Of a stretch of 31,244 nucleotides of DNA, positions 24,246 through 31,244 are shown in pieces. The position numbers were made by a program, and so were the translations under genes. Origin of the DNA: Ktedonobacteraceae bacterium (GTDB lineage Bacteria > Chloroflexota > Ktedonobacteria > Ktedonobacterales > Ktedonobacteraceae); the NCBI GenBank assembly GCA_014896635.1, contig JADBKA010000028.1, forward strand, positions 1-31,244. Reading direction: 5' to 3'. The notes beneath the pieces were generated by a model. That model did no database searches. It was given only the letters and a program-made list of their open reading frames with translations, and was not told the DNA's origin. Positions within the stretch are counted from its first letter, which is position 1, and every line of letters starts with the position of its first letter.

Positions 24246-25019
24246 TTATTTTTTCGTCCAGTCGAGGATATCCATGCGGTCTTTGCCGTGCCGCGTCGCC
24301 ACGATTTCGGCCATGATAGCGAGGGCCATCTCTTCGGGTGAAGTTGCGCCGATATTCAATCCAATCGGGCCATGAATGCGTTTGAGTTGCTCATCGCTGA
24401 TGCCCTGCTGTTTGAGGCGTTCGGCGCGTTCCTCGCTTGTTTTACGACTGCCGATGGCGCCGATATAACCGACGTTGCGATTGAGCACGATTTTGAGAGA
24501 CGGCTCATCGAATTTAGGGTCGTGCGTCAGTATCGCCACTGAGGTAGATGGATTGAGATCCCACTTTTCCAGCACTTCGTCGGGCCAGGCTACGATCAGT
24601 TCATCGGCATGGGGAAAACGTTCGCGCGTGGCGAAGGCGGCACGCGCGTCGATAACAACGACGCGATAATTGAGTGTTTTAGCGAACGTGGTAAGGGGGA
24701 TGGCGATATGGCCGGCGCCGACGATGAGCAGCTCTGGTGGCGGGGGGAAGCCTTCGATGAAAACGTCGAAGGTTTGCTCACCGGTGCTCGTTGTGAGCGT
24801 GTAGGTCTGTGTGCCAGCAATGCCGCGCCAGATAGCCTGCTGGGCATCAGTGTATACGAGGCGATCTAGTTCTGCCAGGCCGAGGGTACCGTGAGTGGTC
24901 TGGTCTGGCAGAACGAGCAGTTTAGCGCCCAGGTGTGCGGGACCGCGTACAACAGTTGCCAGCGCTGCACCTTTTTCCTGGTGCAGCAGCTCTGTAAGTT
25001 CTTCAAACAATCCGCTCAT
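24246..25019 (-). CDS. XdhC family protein, Rossmann-domain part
   Basis: A 257-residue XdhC/CoxF-type maturation factor for molybdenum hydroxylases; XdhC proteins bind and protect the molybdenum cofactor and aid its sulfuration and insertion. The start at 25019 (MSGLFEELTELL) is chosen because a GGAGGG lies upstream; the frame extends further but its translation there overlaps the previous gene and is unlike the family. The C-terminal Rossmann domain carries L-L-I-V-G-A-G-H-I-A-I-P at about residue 110. It is followed by V-V-I-D-A-R, A-I-L-T-H-D-P-K-F-D, Y-I-G-A-I-G-S-R-K-T and I-G-L-N-I-G-A-T-S-P-E-E. It follows the short XdhC/CoxI protein by 28 bases. Confidence 0.88.
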   Translation of the reverse strand: MSGLFEELTELLHQEKGAALATVVRGPAHLGAKLLVLPDQTTHGTLGLAELDRLVYTDAQQAIWRGIAGTQTYTLTTSTGEQTFDVFIEGFPPPPELLIVGAGHIAIPLTTFAKTLNYRVVVIDARAAFATRERFPHADELIVAWPDEVLEKWDLNPSTSVAILTHDPKFDEPSLKIVLNRNVGYIGAIGSRKTSEERAERLKQQGISDEQLKRIHGPIGLNIGATSPEEMALAIMAEIVATRHGKDRMDILDWTKK

Positions 25020-25047
25020 ACAACTTCCCTCCAGGTACTCTGATCTG

Positions 25048-25365
25048 TTACCAGTCGAGTCGTTCGACAAAAACGTGGATGGTACCGCCGCAAGCCAGGC
25101 CGATCTTCTCGAAGTTTTCGGCTTCGCTGATGCCAAATTCGAGCATCTGCGGTTTGCCGGTTTTGATGACTTCCAGTGCGGCCTCGACGACTGCCGGTTC
25201 AACGCAGCCGCCGCTGACGGAACCCGCCAGTTCACCTTTCTCGCTCACCGCCAGTTTTGCGCCTGGCTGGCGAGGGGCGGAACCGGCCATGCTGGTAACG
25301 GTAGCGATGGCGATGCGTTCTCCGCGTGAGCGCCATTTTTCAATGTCAGGTAATATGTCGCGCAT
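25048..25365 (-). CDS. Small XdhC/CoxI N-terminal-domain protein
   Basis: A 105-residue protein consisting only of the XdhC_CoxI N-terminal domain. The family core is complete: A-T-V-T-S-M-A-G-S-A-P-R-Q-P-G-A-K-L-A-V, the G-S-V-S-G-G-C-V-E-P-A-V motif with the conserved Cys, and L-A-C-G-G-T-I-H-V-F-V-E at the C-terminus. In many bacteria this domain is fused to the Rossmann domain encoded by the next gene; here the two are separate proteins, both probably needed for cofactor loading of the form II hydroxylase. AAAGGA precedes the ATG. The gene lies 41 bases after the VWA gene. Confidence 0.88.
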   Translation of the reverse strand: MRDILPDIEKWRSRGERIAIATVTSMAGSAPRQPGAKLAVSEKGELAGSVSGGCVEPAVVEAALEVIKTGKPQMLEFGISEAENFEKIGLACGGTIHVFVERLDW

Positions 25366-25406
25366 AGAGATCCTTTCCCTGCCTTTCGTCTTTTGTATTG
25401 AAGAAA

Positions 25407-26774
25407 CTACGGTATGTTACGCCTGGTCCAGGTTTCCACGATTTTCTGCCGGGCGGCGCCGCTGCGAACCGGGCGACTGTCATCGATGGAAGAGAGCAGG
25501 TTGCCCAGGTCGAACAGGCTATCCAGGTTGTGGGCCGGCAGGAAATCGTCAATATAGGGGAGAGCGGTCTTCATGCCGATGGTCAGTGGACGGTAGTCGG
25601 GCGAGCCAAGCAGCGGATTGAGCCAGATCAGGCGATGGCAGCTATGCTGCAAACGGTCCATTTCGCTGCGCAATACCTCGGCATTGCCGCGATCCCAGCC
25701 GTCACTGATCAGCAGCACGACGGCGCCGCGTCCCAGCACGCGCCTGGCCCATTTATGATTGAAGTCATGCAGCGCGTCGCCGATGCGCGTGCCGCCGGAC
25801 CAGTCCTGCACGTGTTGCGAGACATCGCGCACCGCCTCATCGACATCGCGCAGCCTGAGCTGGCGGGTGATGCGTGTCAGGCGTGTACCGAAGACGAAAG
25901 CCTCGACGTTGTGCAGGCCGTGTGAGATAGTATGAATGAAATGCAGCAGGAGCCGTGAGTAGAGGCTCATCGAGCCGCTGATATCGCAGATGATAACCAG
26001 CGGACGAGGCTTATATTTTGTTTCACGCCAGGTCAGCTCAATCAGTTCCGCGCCATACTTTAGATTGCGGCGCACGATGCGGCGCATATCGGGATATGTT
26101 CCGACCCTGGCCGGTGTTTTGCGGCGAGTCGGGCGCAGACCGAGATGCCAGCGCATTTCGGCCATCAGGCGCCTGGCTTCTTCCACCTCTTCCCAGGTGA
26201 AGTTCTCGAAATCTTTTTTCCTCAGTTGCTCGATGGCGCTGTATGCCAGACCCTGTGGATCGCCAGTGTCGTCGCTGGCCTCTTTCTCGTCCCGATCCGC
26301 CCGGCGGTAGCGCTGCTCCGTCTGGCGCATCTCGTGGCGTAGTTCTTTGCGAGTCTCGCTGGTAGCGTTGAGATGTTCTGCCAGACGCTTGCGTTCTGAC
26401 GGTGGCAGGCGCATCTGCCGTTCTTCGCGCCGGAAGATGCCATCCGCCGGCTTTTTTTCCTGCTGTTGATCGCGCATAAACCAGAAGTAGTGATACATTT
26501 GATTGAAGAGTGGCTCCTGCTCATGGCGCGTCAGTAAGCAGCATTTAAGTGCGTAGTAGAAATCTTCTCTATTTGTGATATCGACATCGTTCAATGTCTC
26601 GACCAGATCGAGCAACTGGCGCGGCCCGACTTCGATGCCCACTTCCCAAAGCAGGTGGCCGAACTCTGCCAGACGGTAGAGCAGGCGCTCGCCGCGTTCG
26701 ATATCGAGTGGCCGTAGTTCCAGAGGTGGTCTGTCAGACCTGTAGGCGCCGTTATCCTGAGGAAGCGCGCTCAT
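25407..26774 (-). CDS. VWA domain protein, CoxE-like
   Basis: A 455-residue protein with a C-terminal von Willebrand A (CoxE) domain. The metal-ion-dependent adhesion site is V-I-I-C-D-I-S-G-S-M-S at about residues 260-270, with a conserved G-G-T-R-I-G-D-A-L further on and D-G-W-D-R-G near the end. The N-terminal half is charged and helical, rich in Arg, Glu and Gln. CoxE works with the MoxR-type ATPase CoxD to mature the active site of CO dehydrogenase-like enzymes. The ATG overlaps the end of the MoxR gene by four bases, so the two subunits are translationally coupled. Confidence 0.9.
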   Translation of the reverse strand: MSALPQDNGAYRSDRPPLELRPLDIERGERLLYRLAEFGHLLWEVGIEVGPRQLLDLVETLNDVDITNREDFYYALKCCLLTRHEQEPLFNQMYHYFWFMRDQQQEKKPADGIFRREERQMRLPPSERKRLAEHLNATSETRKELRHEMRQTEQRYRRADRDEKEASDDTGDPQGLAYSAIEQLRKKDFENFTWEEVEEARRLMAEMRWHLGLRPTRRKTPARVGTYPDMRRIVRRNLKYGAELIELTWRETKYKPRPLVIICDISGSMSLYSRLLLHFIHTISHGLHNVEAFVFGTRLTRITRQLRLRDVDEAVRDVSQHVQDWSGGTRIGDALHDFNHKWARRVLGRGAVVLLISDGWDRGNAEVLRSEMDRLQHSCHRLIWLNPLLGSPDYRPLTIGMKTALPYIDDFLPAHNLDSLFDLGNLLSSIDDSRPVRSGAARQKIVETWTRRNIP

Positions 26775-27685
26775 TTTGTACTGCCTCGCACTTTGTGGAG
26801 TATTTTATTCAGTTCGTTTCCACCCACTTTGAGCACGTCGTCCTGGTATTTTAGCAGCGCGCCGAGTGTTTCGCGTACTGTGCCTTCGACCAGCTCTAGC
26901 TGGTTGAGGGCCAGCAGAGAGCTGATCCAGTCGAGTGTTTCCGCCACCCCTGGCGCCTTGTAGAGATCGGCGCTGCGCAACTCGCGCACAAAAGTACAGA
27001 CCTGGCGGGCGAGTTGTGCGGGGACTTCGGGCATACGAGCGAGCACAATGGCATATTCTTTTTCGGCAGTGGGAAAGTCAATCCAGTGGTAGAGGCAACG
27101 CCGCCGCAGCGCATCGTGGATTTCGCGTGTGCGATTGGATGTGATGATAACGAACGGCGGCTCTTTGGCCTGGATGGTGCCGATTTCGGGAATAGTGATC
27201 TGGAAGTCGGAGAGCAGTTCGAGCAGGTAAGCCTCGAATTCTTCGTCGCTGCGGTCCAGTTCATCGATCAGGAGAACGGGTGGCCGGGGATTAGCGGGAT
27301 CAATCGCCTGGAGCAGCGGACGCTGCATCAGGAAATCGGGACCGAAGATTTCCTGTAGTTCCTGCTGCTTATCGACGCTGCTGCTCTCCATCAGGCGAAT
27401 ATGGAGCATCTGGCGCGTATAGTTCCACTCGTAGACGGCGGTACTGACGTCAATGCCTTCATAGCACTGAAGACGGATGAGTCTGGTCTGAAGGACGGAT
27501 GCCAGGACTTTCGCCACTTCTGTTTTCCCGACGCCAGGCTCACCTTCCAGCAGCAACGGCTTCCGTCGTTTGAGCGCCAGGAACACAGCAGTTGCCAGGC
27601 TGCGGTCAGCAATATAGTTGTGCAGATACATTGCACGTTGAACATCTTCAATAGTTGAGAATGTAGGGAGTTGTTCCTGCTCCAA
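26771..27685 (-). CDS. MoxR family AAA+ ATPase, CoxD-like
   Basis: A 304-residue MoxR AAA+ ATPase. Walker A is G-E-P-G-V-G-K-T at residues 48-55, Walker B V-L-L-I-D-E-L-D-R-S at about 137-146, and sensor I is V-I-I-T-S-N-R-T-R-E. The arginine-finger region R-R-C-L-Y-H-W-I-D-F-P is conserved. The start is a TTG at 27685 with GGAGG five bases upstream. MoxR ATPases partner with VWA proteins to remodel metalloenzymes; CoxD assists formation of the copper-sulfur-molybdenum site in form I CO dehydrogenase. Here the partner enzyme is form II, so a simpler molybdenum-site role is likely. A possible own promoter lies in the 128-base gap before it. Confidence 0.92.
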   Translation of the reverse strand: MEQEQLPTFSTIEDVQRAMYLHNYIADRSLATAVFLALKRRKPLLLEGEPGVGKTEVAKVLASVLQTRLIRLQCYEGIDVSTAVYEWNYTRQMLHIRLMESSSVDKQQELQEIFGPDFLMQRPLLQAIDPANPRPPVLLIDELDRSDEEFEAYLLELLSDFQITIPEIGTIQAKEPPFVIITSNRTREIHDALRRRCLYHWIDFPTAEKEYAIVLARMPEVPAQLARQVCTFVRELRSADLYKAPGVAETLDWISSLLALNQLELVEGTVRETLGALLKYQDDVLKVGGNELNKILHKVRGSTK

Positions 27686-27732
27686 CGAAGCCTCCAGGAA
27701 AAAACTAGCTCTTTTAAGATAAAGAGTACAAA

Positions 27733-27801
27733 GCCTGTCGCAGGCAGTGACGCGAAAGATAGAGCATTTTTATGATACTACATTTTTGTGGGTGAGTGCA
27801 A
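27733..27801 (-). promoter_or_regulatory. Possible promoter and small hairpin between M29 and MoxR genes
   Basis: On the minus strand TTGCAC (plus 27796-27801) and TATCAT (plus 27772-27777) are 18 bases apart. A 5-base hairpin with a 3-base loop (plus 27733-27745) follows downstream. The gap may thus hold a secondary promoter for MoxR-VWA-XdhC. Confidence 0.4.
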
Positions 27802-27813
27802 GAGCACACGGCA

Positions 27814-28917
27814 TCAGACCAGAATCCGCCCATTTTTGAGAAAAAGTGTGTCGTCGATCCAGACTTCGCCGGAAGTGCGCAAATCACAGATCATATCCCA
27901 GTGCAGAGCCGACTGGTTGACGCCACCAGTCTCGGGATAGCTGGCGCCCAGGGCCAGGTGAACAGTGCCACCCATTTTCTCATCGAAGAGGATATTTTTC
28001 GTGCTGCGTGTAACGCTTGAATTGTTGCCGAAGGCGAATTCGCCCAGGTAGCGCGCGCCGGCATCCAGGTCGAGCATCCGCAGAAGATAGTCCTGACCCT
28101 GGCTGGCGCTGGCCTCGACGACCTTCCCTTCATGGAAGACGAGCCGCACGCCTTCGACAGCCCGCCCATCGTAGGTGCAGGGAAGATCAAACTGAATCAC
28201 GCCGTTGGCACTCTGCTCTAGCGGGCTGGTAAAGAACTCTCCACTGGGAAAGTTGCGCTTGCCGTCGCTGTTGATGAACAGGCGATCCTTCATAGAGAGC
28301 GTGAGATCGGTGCCATTACCGATGATGTGTACCCGCTCGTGGCCTGTGAGCCAGTTGACGAGACGCTGCTGTTGTGCCGAGAGGTTTTGCCAGCGTGCGA
28401 TGGGGTCGTCGTCATTGAGAAAGCAGGTGGCAAAAACGAATTCCTCAAAATCGCGCAAAGACATGCCGGCGTCCTGAGCATAGGCGCCGGTAGGGTAGAG
28501 GGTGAGGCACCAGCGAAATGCGCCGGCCTGCTCGCGTTTGCGGAAGGTGTTCGCCAGGGGACGCATGGCCTGACGGCGCCTGGCTGAGCGCGCGGGATCG
28601 ATGTTGCTCATGGCCCTGGTATTTTCTGCTGACAGGATGGTAAGGCGGGCAGTAGCCTGTTCAGCCAGAGCCTGAGAGGTGGGTGAGAGCCAGCTCAGTT
28701 GCTCATCACTGCCATCGCGCAGCAAAATTTCGTCGAGAGTATCCAGGTGAATCTGTGGCACAGGGTAGGCCCCGGCCAGCAGTGCTTCGCGGTAAACAGC
28801 TTCAACCAGGGGAGAAGCTGCTGGCGTACTTTGAAGAGCGACGACATCGCCTGCCCGTAAATAGAGACAGTAGTGGACCAGCGTGTGCGCCCAGCGTTCA
28901 ATACGAAAGTCGTGCAT
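27814..28917 (-). CDS. M29 family aminopeptidase
   Basis: A 367-residue metal-dependent aminopeptidase of family M29 (AmpS/AmpT/PepS), cytosolic. Expected metal ligands are visible: Glu in F-P-S-G-E-F-F-T-S-P, Glu in L-G-E-F-A-F-G-N-N, His in G-G-T-V-H-L-A-L-G, and the His and Asp pair in S-A-L-H-W-D-M-I-C-D. The N-terminal domain begins with Y-C-L-Y-L-R-A-G-D-V-V and is complete. Family length is about 370-415, so this is slightly short. It lies between the FAD subunit and the MoxR gene, an unexpected place in a molybdenum hydroxylase cluster; it may be a passenger gene or may act in turnover of the substrate (if peptide-like) or of the enzyme. Confidence 0.88.
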   Translation of the reverse strand: MHDFRIERWAHTLVHYCLYLRAGDVVALQSTPAASPLVEAVYREALLAGAYPVPQIHLDTLDEILLRDGSDEQLSWLSPTSQALAEQATARLTILSAENTRAMSNIDPARSARRRQAMRPLANTFRKREQAGAFRWCLTLYPTGAYAQDAGMSLRDFEEFVFATCFLNDDDPIARWQNLSAQQQRLVNWLTGHERVHIIGNGTDLTLSMKDRLFINSDGKRNFPSGEFFTSPLEQSANGVIQFDLPCTYDGRAVEGVRLVFHEGKVVEASASQGQDYLLRMLDLDAGARYLGEFAFGNNSSVTRSTKNILFDEKMGGTVHLALGASYPETGGVNQSALHWDMICDLRTSGEVWIDDTLFLKNGRILV

Positions 28918-28968
28918 AAGAGAAACACTTTCTCCAATTTTTCAACTCGCTCAAGTGAGAAAACAGGC

Positions 28969-29005
28969 GAGGGGTGCAGGAGAATTATCTCCCCCTACAC
29001 CCCTG
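28969..29005 (-). terminator. Stem-loop between FAD subunit and M29 genes
   Basis: GGGGTG pairs with CACCCC and GGAGA pairs with TCTCC around a short ATTA loop, an inverted-repeat hairpin in the 118-base gap. On the minus strand it is followed within 20 bases by a short T-run. It could be a partial terminator or a degenerate member of the repeat family seen at 4387 and 22472. Confidence 0.4.
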
Positions 29006-29035
29006 TTGTGTGCTACAGGATGGCGAGCCGCGCGT

Positions 29036-29908
29036 TTATGCGCGCGCACGCTCCAGAGCGCGCTGGATTGCGCGGCGGGTGACGACGGATGTCATCTGGC
29101 GGCGATATTCCTTTGAGCCATGAATGTCGGCGACCAGTTCCAGGCCGTCGGCAGCATGGCTGGCGGCCTCGGCAATGGTGGCATCGTCGAGCGTTTTGCC
29201 GACCAGATCTGCTTCGACCGTGCTGGCACGAGCTGTTTGTGAGGCTGCGCCAGTGATGGCGATGCTGGCAGCCGCGCAGGTGCCATCATCATTGAGTGTC
29301 ACAACGGCGGCACAGCCGGCGATGGCGTAGTGAGAAGCGCGGTTAGCCAGCTTCTCATAGGCGCTGCCAGTGTGGGCCGCTGGTTTAGCAAAACGAATCT
29401 CTGTGATGACCTCGTCAGGCGCCAGAGCAGTTGTGAAAGTGCCGACGAAGAAATCATCGGCCTTGATGACCCGTTCGCCATTGGGACCTTTTGCGACGAT
29501 CTCGCCCTTCAAAGCCAGCACGATGCCGGGCGCATCGGCTGCCGGATCGGCATGGGCGAGGCTACCCGCCAGCGTGCCGCGATTGCGCACCTGCTGATCT
29601 GCCAGTTGCGAGATGCCTTCGGGGAGCAGCGCAAAGGAGCGGCGCAGCAGGTCAGAGCGTTCGATAGCTGTATAGGTGGTCAGGGCGCCGATGGCCACCG
29701 TATTGCCATCCTCACGGATGTAGGAGAGGCCGTCGATGCGACCGATATCGACCAGGTGACCGGGCTGCGCCAGGCGCAGCTTCATAGCCGGGACCAGGCT
29801 GTGACCGCCCGCCAGGATCTTCGCCTCGTCGCCGTATTGCTGGAGCAGAGCGATTGCCTCATCGAGCGTACTGGCGCGATGGTAGTCGAAAACTGCTGGA
29901 ACAGACAT
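29036..29908 (-). CDS. FAD-binding medium subunit of a CO-dehydrogenase/xanthine-dehydrogenase-like enzyme
   Basis: A 290-residue flavoprotein subunit (CoxM/XdhB type) that passes electrons from the molybdenum and iron-sulfur subunits. The start at 29908 (MSVPAVFDYHRAS) is chosen because GGAGGA lies eight bases upstream. FAD contacts are visible in A-K-I-L-A-G-G-H-S-L-V-P-A-M-K-L-R and in R-N-R-G-T-L-A-G-S-L-A-H-A-D-P-A-A-D; the usual T-I-G-G is T-L-A-G here. A typical C-terminal domain follows. It begins 22 bases after the stop of the large subunit. The small [2Fe-2S] subunit gene is not between them or downstream and must be outside the window. Confidence 0.9.
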   Translation of the reverse strand: MSVPAVFDYHRASTLDEAIALLQQYGDEAKILAGGHSLVPAMKLRLAQPGHLVDIGRIDGLSYIREDGNTVAIGALTTYTAIERSDLLRRSFALLPEGISQLADQQVRNRGTLAGSLAHADPAADAPGIVLALKGEIVAKGPNGERVIKADDFFVGTFTTALAPDEVITEIRFAKPAAHTGSAYEKLANRASHYAIAGCAAVVTLNDDGTCAAASIAITGAASQTARASTVEADLVGKTLDDATIAEAASHAADGLELVADIHGSKEYRRQMTSVVTRRAIQRALERARA

Positions 29909-29930
29909 GAGTGATTCCTCCTCTTTCCCC

Positions 29931-31244
29931 TCAGTGCTGGTGGATGATTTGCCACAGCCGCTCCGGCTTGAACGGCATATCGACGTGAGCGACGTTGAGC
30001 GCATCGGCGATGGCATTGGCGACCGCCGGGGTCGAGCCAATCGTCCCCGCCTCACCAACACCTTTTACGCCAAGCGGGTTCACAGGACTTGGCGTCACGG
30101 TGTGATCAAGCTCGAAAGATGGGAGTTCGGACGCCATCGGCATCGCGTAGTCCATAAGCGAAGCCGTCAGGAGTTGCCCGCTTTCCTTATCGTAGACCAC
30201 TTCTTCAAACATGGCCTGGCCGACTCCCTGAGCGATGCCGCCGTGGATCTGACCCGCCACAAGCATCGGATTGAGCTGGTTCCCACAATCGTCAACCGCA
30301 ATATAGCGGGTGATTTTCGCCTCGCCGGTATCTTTATCAATCTCAACGACGCAGATATGCGTGCCGAAGGGGAAGACGTTCGCCTCTGGCTCCCAGAAAG
30401 CGGTGATATCCAGGCCCGGCTCGATGCTTGGATGGAGCGTATTTGAGGTATTGGCGGTCGCCGCTATTTCCGCGAAAGTCACTGCCTTCTGTGGCGAGCC
30501 GGCTACGAAGAATTTGCCTTCCTCTAGCGTGACATCAGATGGGCTGGCTTCGAGCATATGAGAGGCGATCTGTTTCATCTTCTCTTTGAGCCTCTGGGCC
30601 GCTGTAAAGACGGCAGAGCCTCCAACTGGCGTCGTACGACTGCCATAGGTGCCGCGCCCTTCCGGTACGGCCTCGGTATCGCCATGCAGCACCACGATAT
30701 CCTCAATGGGAATGCCAAATTCGGTGGAGACAATCTGGGCAAAGGTCGTCTCCTCTCCCTGCCCGTGTGGAGAGGAACCGGTGTAGACCGTCACTTTCCC
30801 GCCCACATCGACGCGAATGCGCGCGCTCTCAAACAGCCCGACCGGCGCGAAGCCCTTGGGGCCGATGCCGCAAACCTCGATATAAGAGGAGAGGCCGATG
30901 CCCATGAGCTTGCCCTCAGCCCGCTTCTGCGCCTGTTCAGCGCGCAGGCCCTTGTAATCAGCAAGCGCCAGGGCTTTGTCCAGCGCGCCCTCGTAGTTGC
31001 CCGAGTCGTAGACCGCACCTGTAATCGATTTGTAGGGGAACTGCTCCGGCTTGACGAAGTTGAGACGGCGTACCTCCGCCGGATCTTTGCCTATCGCGCG
31101 TGCCACCAGGTCCATAACGCGCTCTATCACGTAGGTAGCCTCGGGTCGCCCGGCTCCGCGATAGGCGTCGGTGGGAGCCTTGTTAGTGAAGACCAGGTCG
31201 GTACTGGTGTACAGGGCTGGAATATCGTAGGCGCCGCAGATCAC
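29931..31244 (-). CDS. Molybdopterin-binding large subunit, form II CoxL-like, partial
   Basis: C-terminal 437 residues of a xanthine oxidase-family large subunit; the N-terminus is beyond the right edge. The active-site loop reads D-A-Y-R-G-A-G-R-P-E, the form II signature, not the A-Y-x-C-S-F-R of true aerobic CO dehydrogenase, so the copper-binding Cys is absent. Other family marks are S-S-P-H-G-Q-G-E-E-T-T-F-A-Q, G-D-T-E-A-V-P-E-G-x-G-T-Y-G-S-R, D-D-C-G-N-Q-L-N-P-M and the catalytic Glu in G-V-G-E-A-G-T-I-G-S-T-P. The natural substrate of form II enzymes is not settled; a purine, aldehyde or other N-heterocycle is possible. It heads the visible part of the cluster with FAD, MoxR, VWA and XdhC genes. 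Confidence 0.92.
   Translation of the reverse strand: MICGAYDIPALYTSTDLVFTNKAPTDAYRGAGRPEATYVIERVMDLVARAIGKDPAEVRRLNFVKPEQFPYKSITGAVYDSGNYEGALDKALALADYKGLRAEQAQKRAEGKLMGIGLSSYIEVCGIGPKGFAPVGLFESARIRVDVGGKVTVYTGSSPHGQGEETTFAQIVSTEFGIPIEDIVVLHGDTEAVPEGRGTYGSRTTPVGGSAVFTAAQRLKEKMKQIASHMLEASPSDVTLEEGKFFVAGSPQKAVTFAEIAATANTSNTLHPSIEPGLDITAFWEPEANVFPFGTHICVVEIDKDTGEAKITRYIAVDDCGNQLNPMLVAGQIHGGIAQGVGQAMFEEVVYDKESGQLLTASLMDYAMPMASELPSFELDHTVTPSPVNPLGVKGVGEAGTIGSTPAVANAIADALNVAHVDMPFKPERLWQIIHQH

Noticed and set aside
24246..25235. Longer XdhC protein starting at 25235
   Set aside because: The extra 72 residues overlap the preceding gene in another frame, are unlike the family, and the ribosome site supports 25019.
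29931..31244. Aerobic (form I) CO dehydrogenase large subunit
   Set aside because: The active-site loop is A-Y-R-G-A-G-R, without the Cys needed for the copper site.

Overview
The window looks like a chromosomal segment of a soil-type, spore-forming or filamentous Chloroflexota bacterium, most probably class Ktedonobacteria. This is inference. It rests on a moderately GC-rich genome with AT-rich accessory islands, a large solitary TnpB, a form II CO-dehydrogenase-like cluster with MoxR and VWA partners, an LCP protein with a long Pro/Gln-rich cytoplasmic tail, and the overall gene mix. No rRNA, tRNA, CRISPR array or prophage was recognised.

Layout. (1) Positions 1-4390, plus strand: the 3' part of an MFS transporter, then a tight pair encoding beta-phosphoglucomutase (pgmB) and a GH65 disaccharide phosphorylase. 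Together these would turn an alpha-linked disaccharide into glucose and glucose 6-phosphate. (2) 4391-6600: a hairpin-rich interspersed repeat followed by a solitary 587-residue TnpB nuclease with RuvC and zinc-ribbon motifs. (3) 6626-11109: ureA-ureB-ureC-ureG and a DUF815-type AAA+ ATPase, with no ureD, ureE or ureF in the window. (4) 11110-11860: an AT-rich island holding the deletion remnant of an MFS drug-efflux gene that still has its promoter and a palindromic operator. (5) 11865-16116: an M20 peptidase and htpG on the minus strand, and an aldo/keto reductase on the plus strand; a regulatory region with repeats lies between the last two. (6) 16117-18235: a small excisionase-type HTH protein behind a structured leader, and a class I aminotransferase behind an unusually hairpin-dense leader that contains an intrinsic terminator. 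(7) 18290-21275, minus strand: an overlapping three-gene operon, IclR regulator - MmgE/PrpD protein - ComA-like phosphosulfolactate synthase homologue, with a strong promoter and an IclR-like palindrome. (8) 21537-24017: a PP2C phosphatase and a convergent LCP cell-envelope transferase, separated by a second copy of the interspersed repeat. (9) 24246-31244, minus strand: a molybdenum hydroxylase cluster, read from the right edge inwards: form II CoxL-like large subunit (partial), FAD subunit, M29 aminopeptidase, MoxR ATPase, VWA/CoxE protein and two separate XdhC/CoxI proteins.

The most interesting points are the IclR-PrpD-ComA-like operon, the leader before the aminotransferase, the urease cluster that lacks most maturation genes but carries a DUF815 ATPase and a UreG with a C-terminal His tail, the solitary TnpB with a possible overlapping guide RNA, and the two related stem-loop repeats. 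All functions are assigned by reading motifs. No database search was possible.
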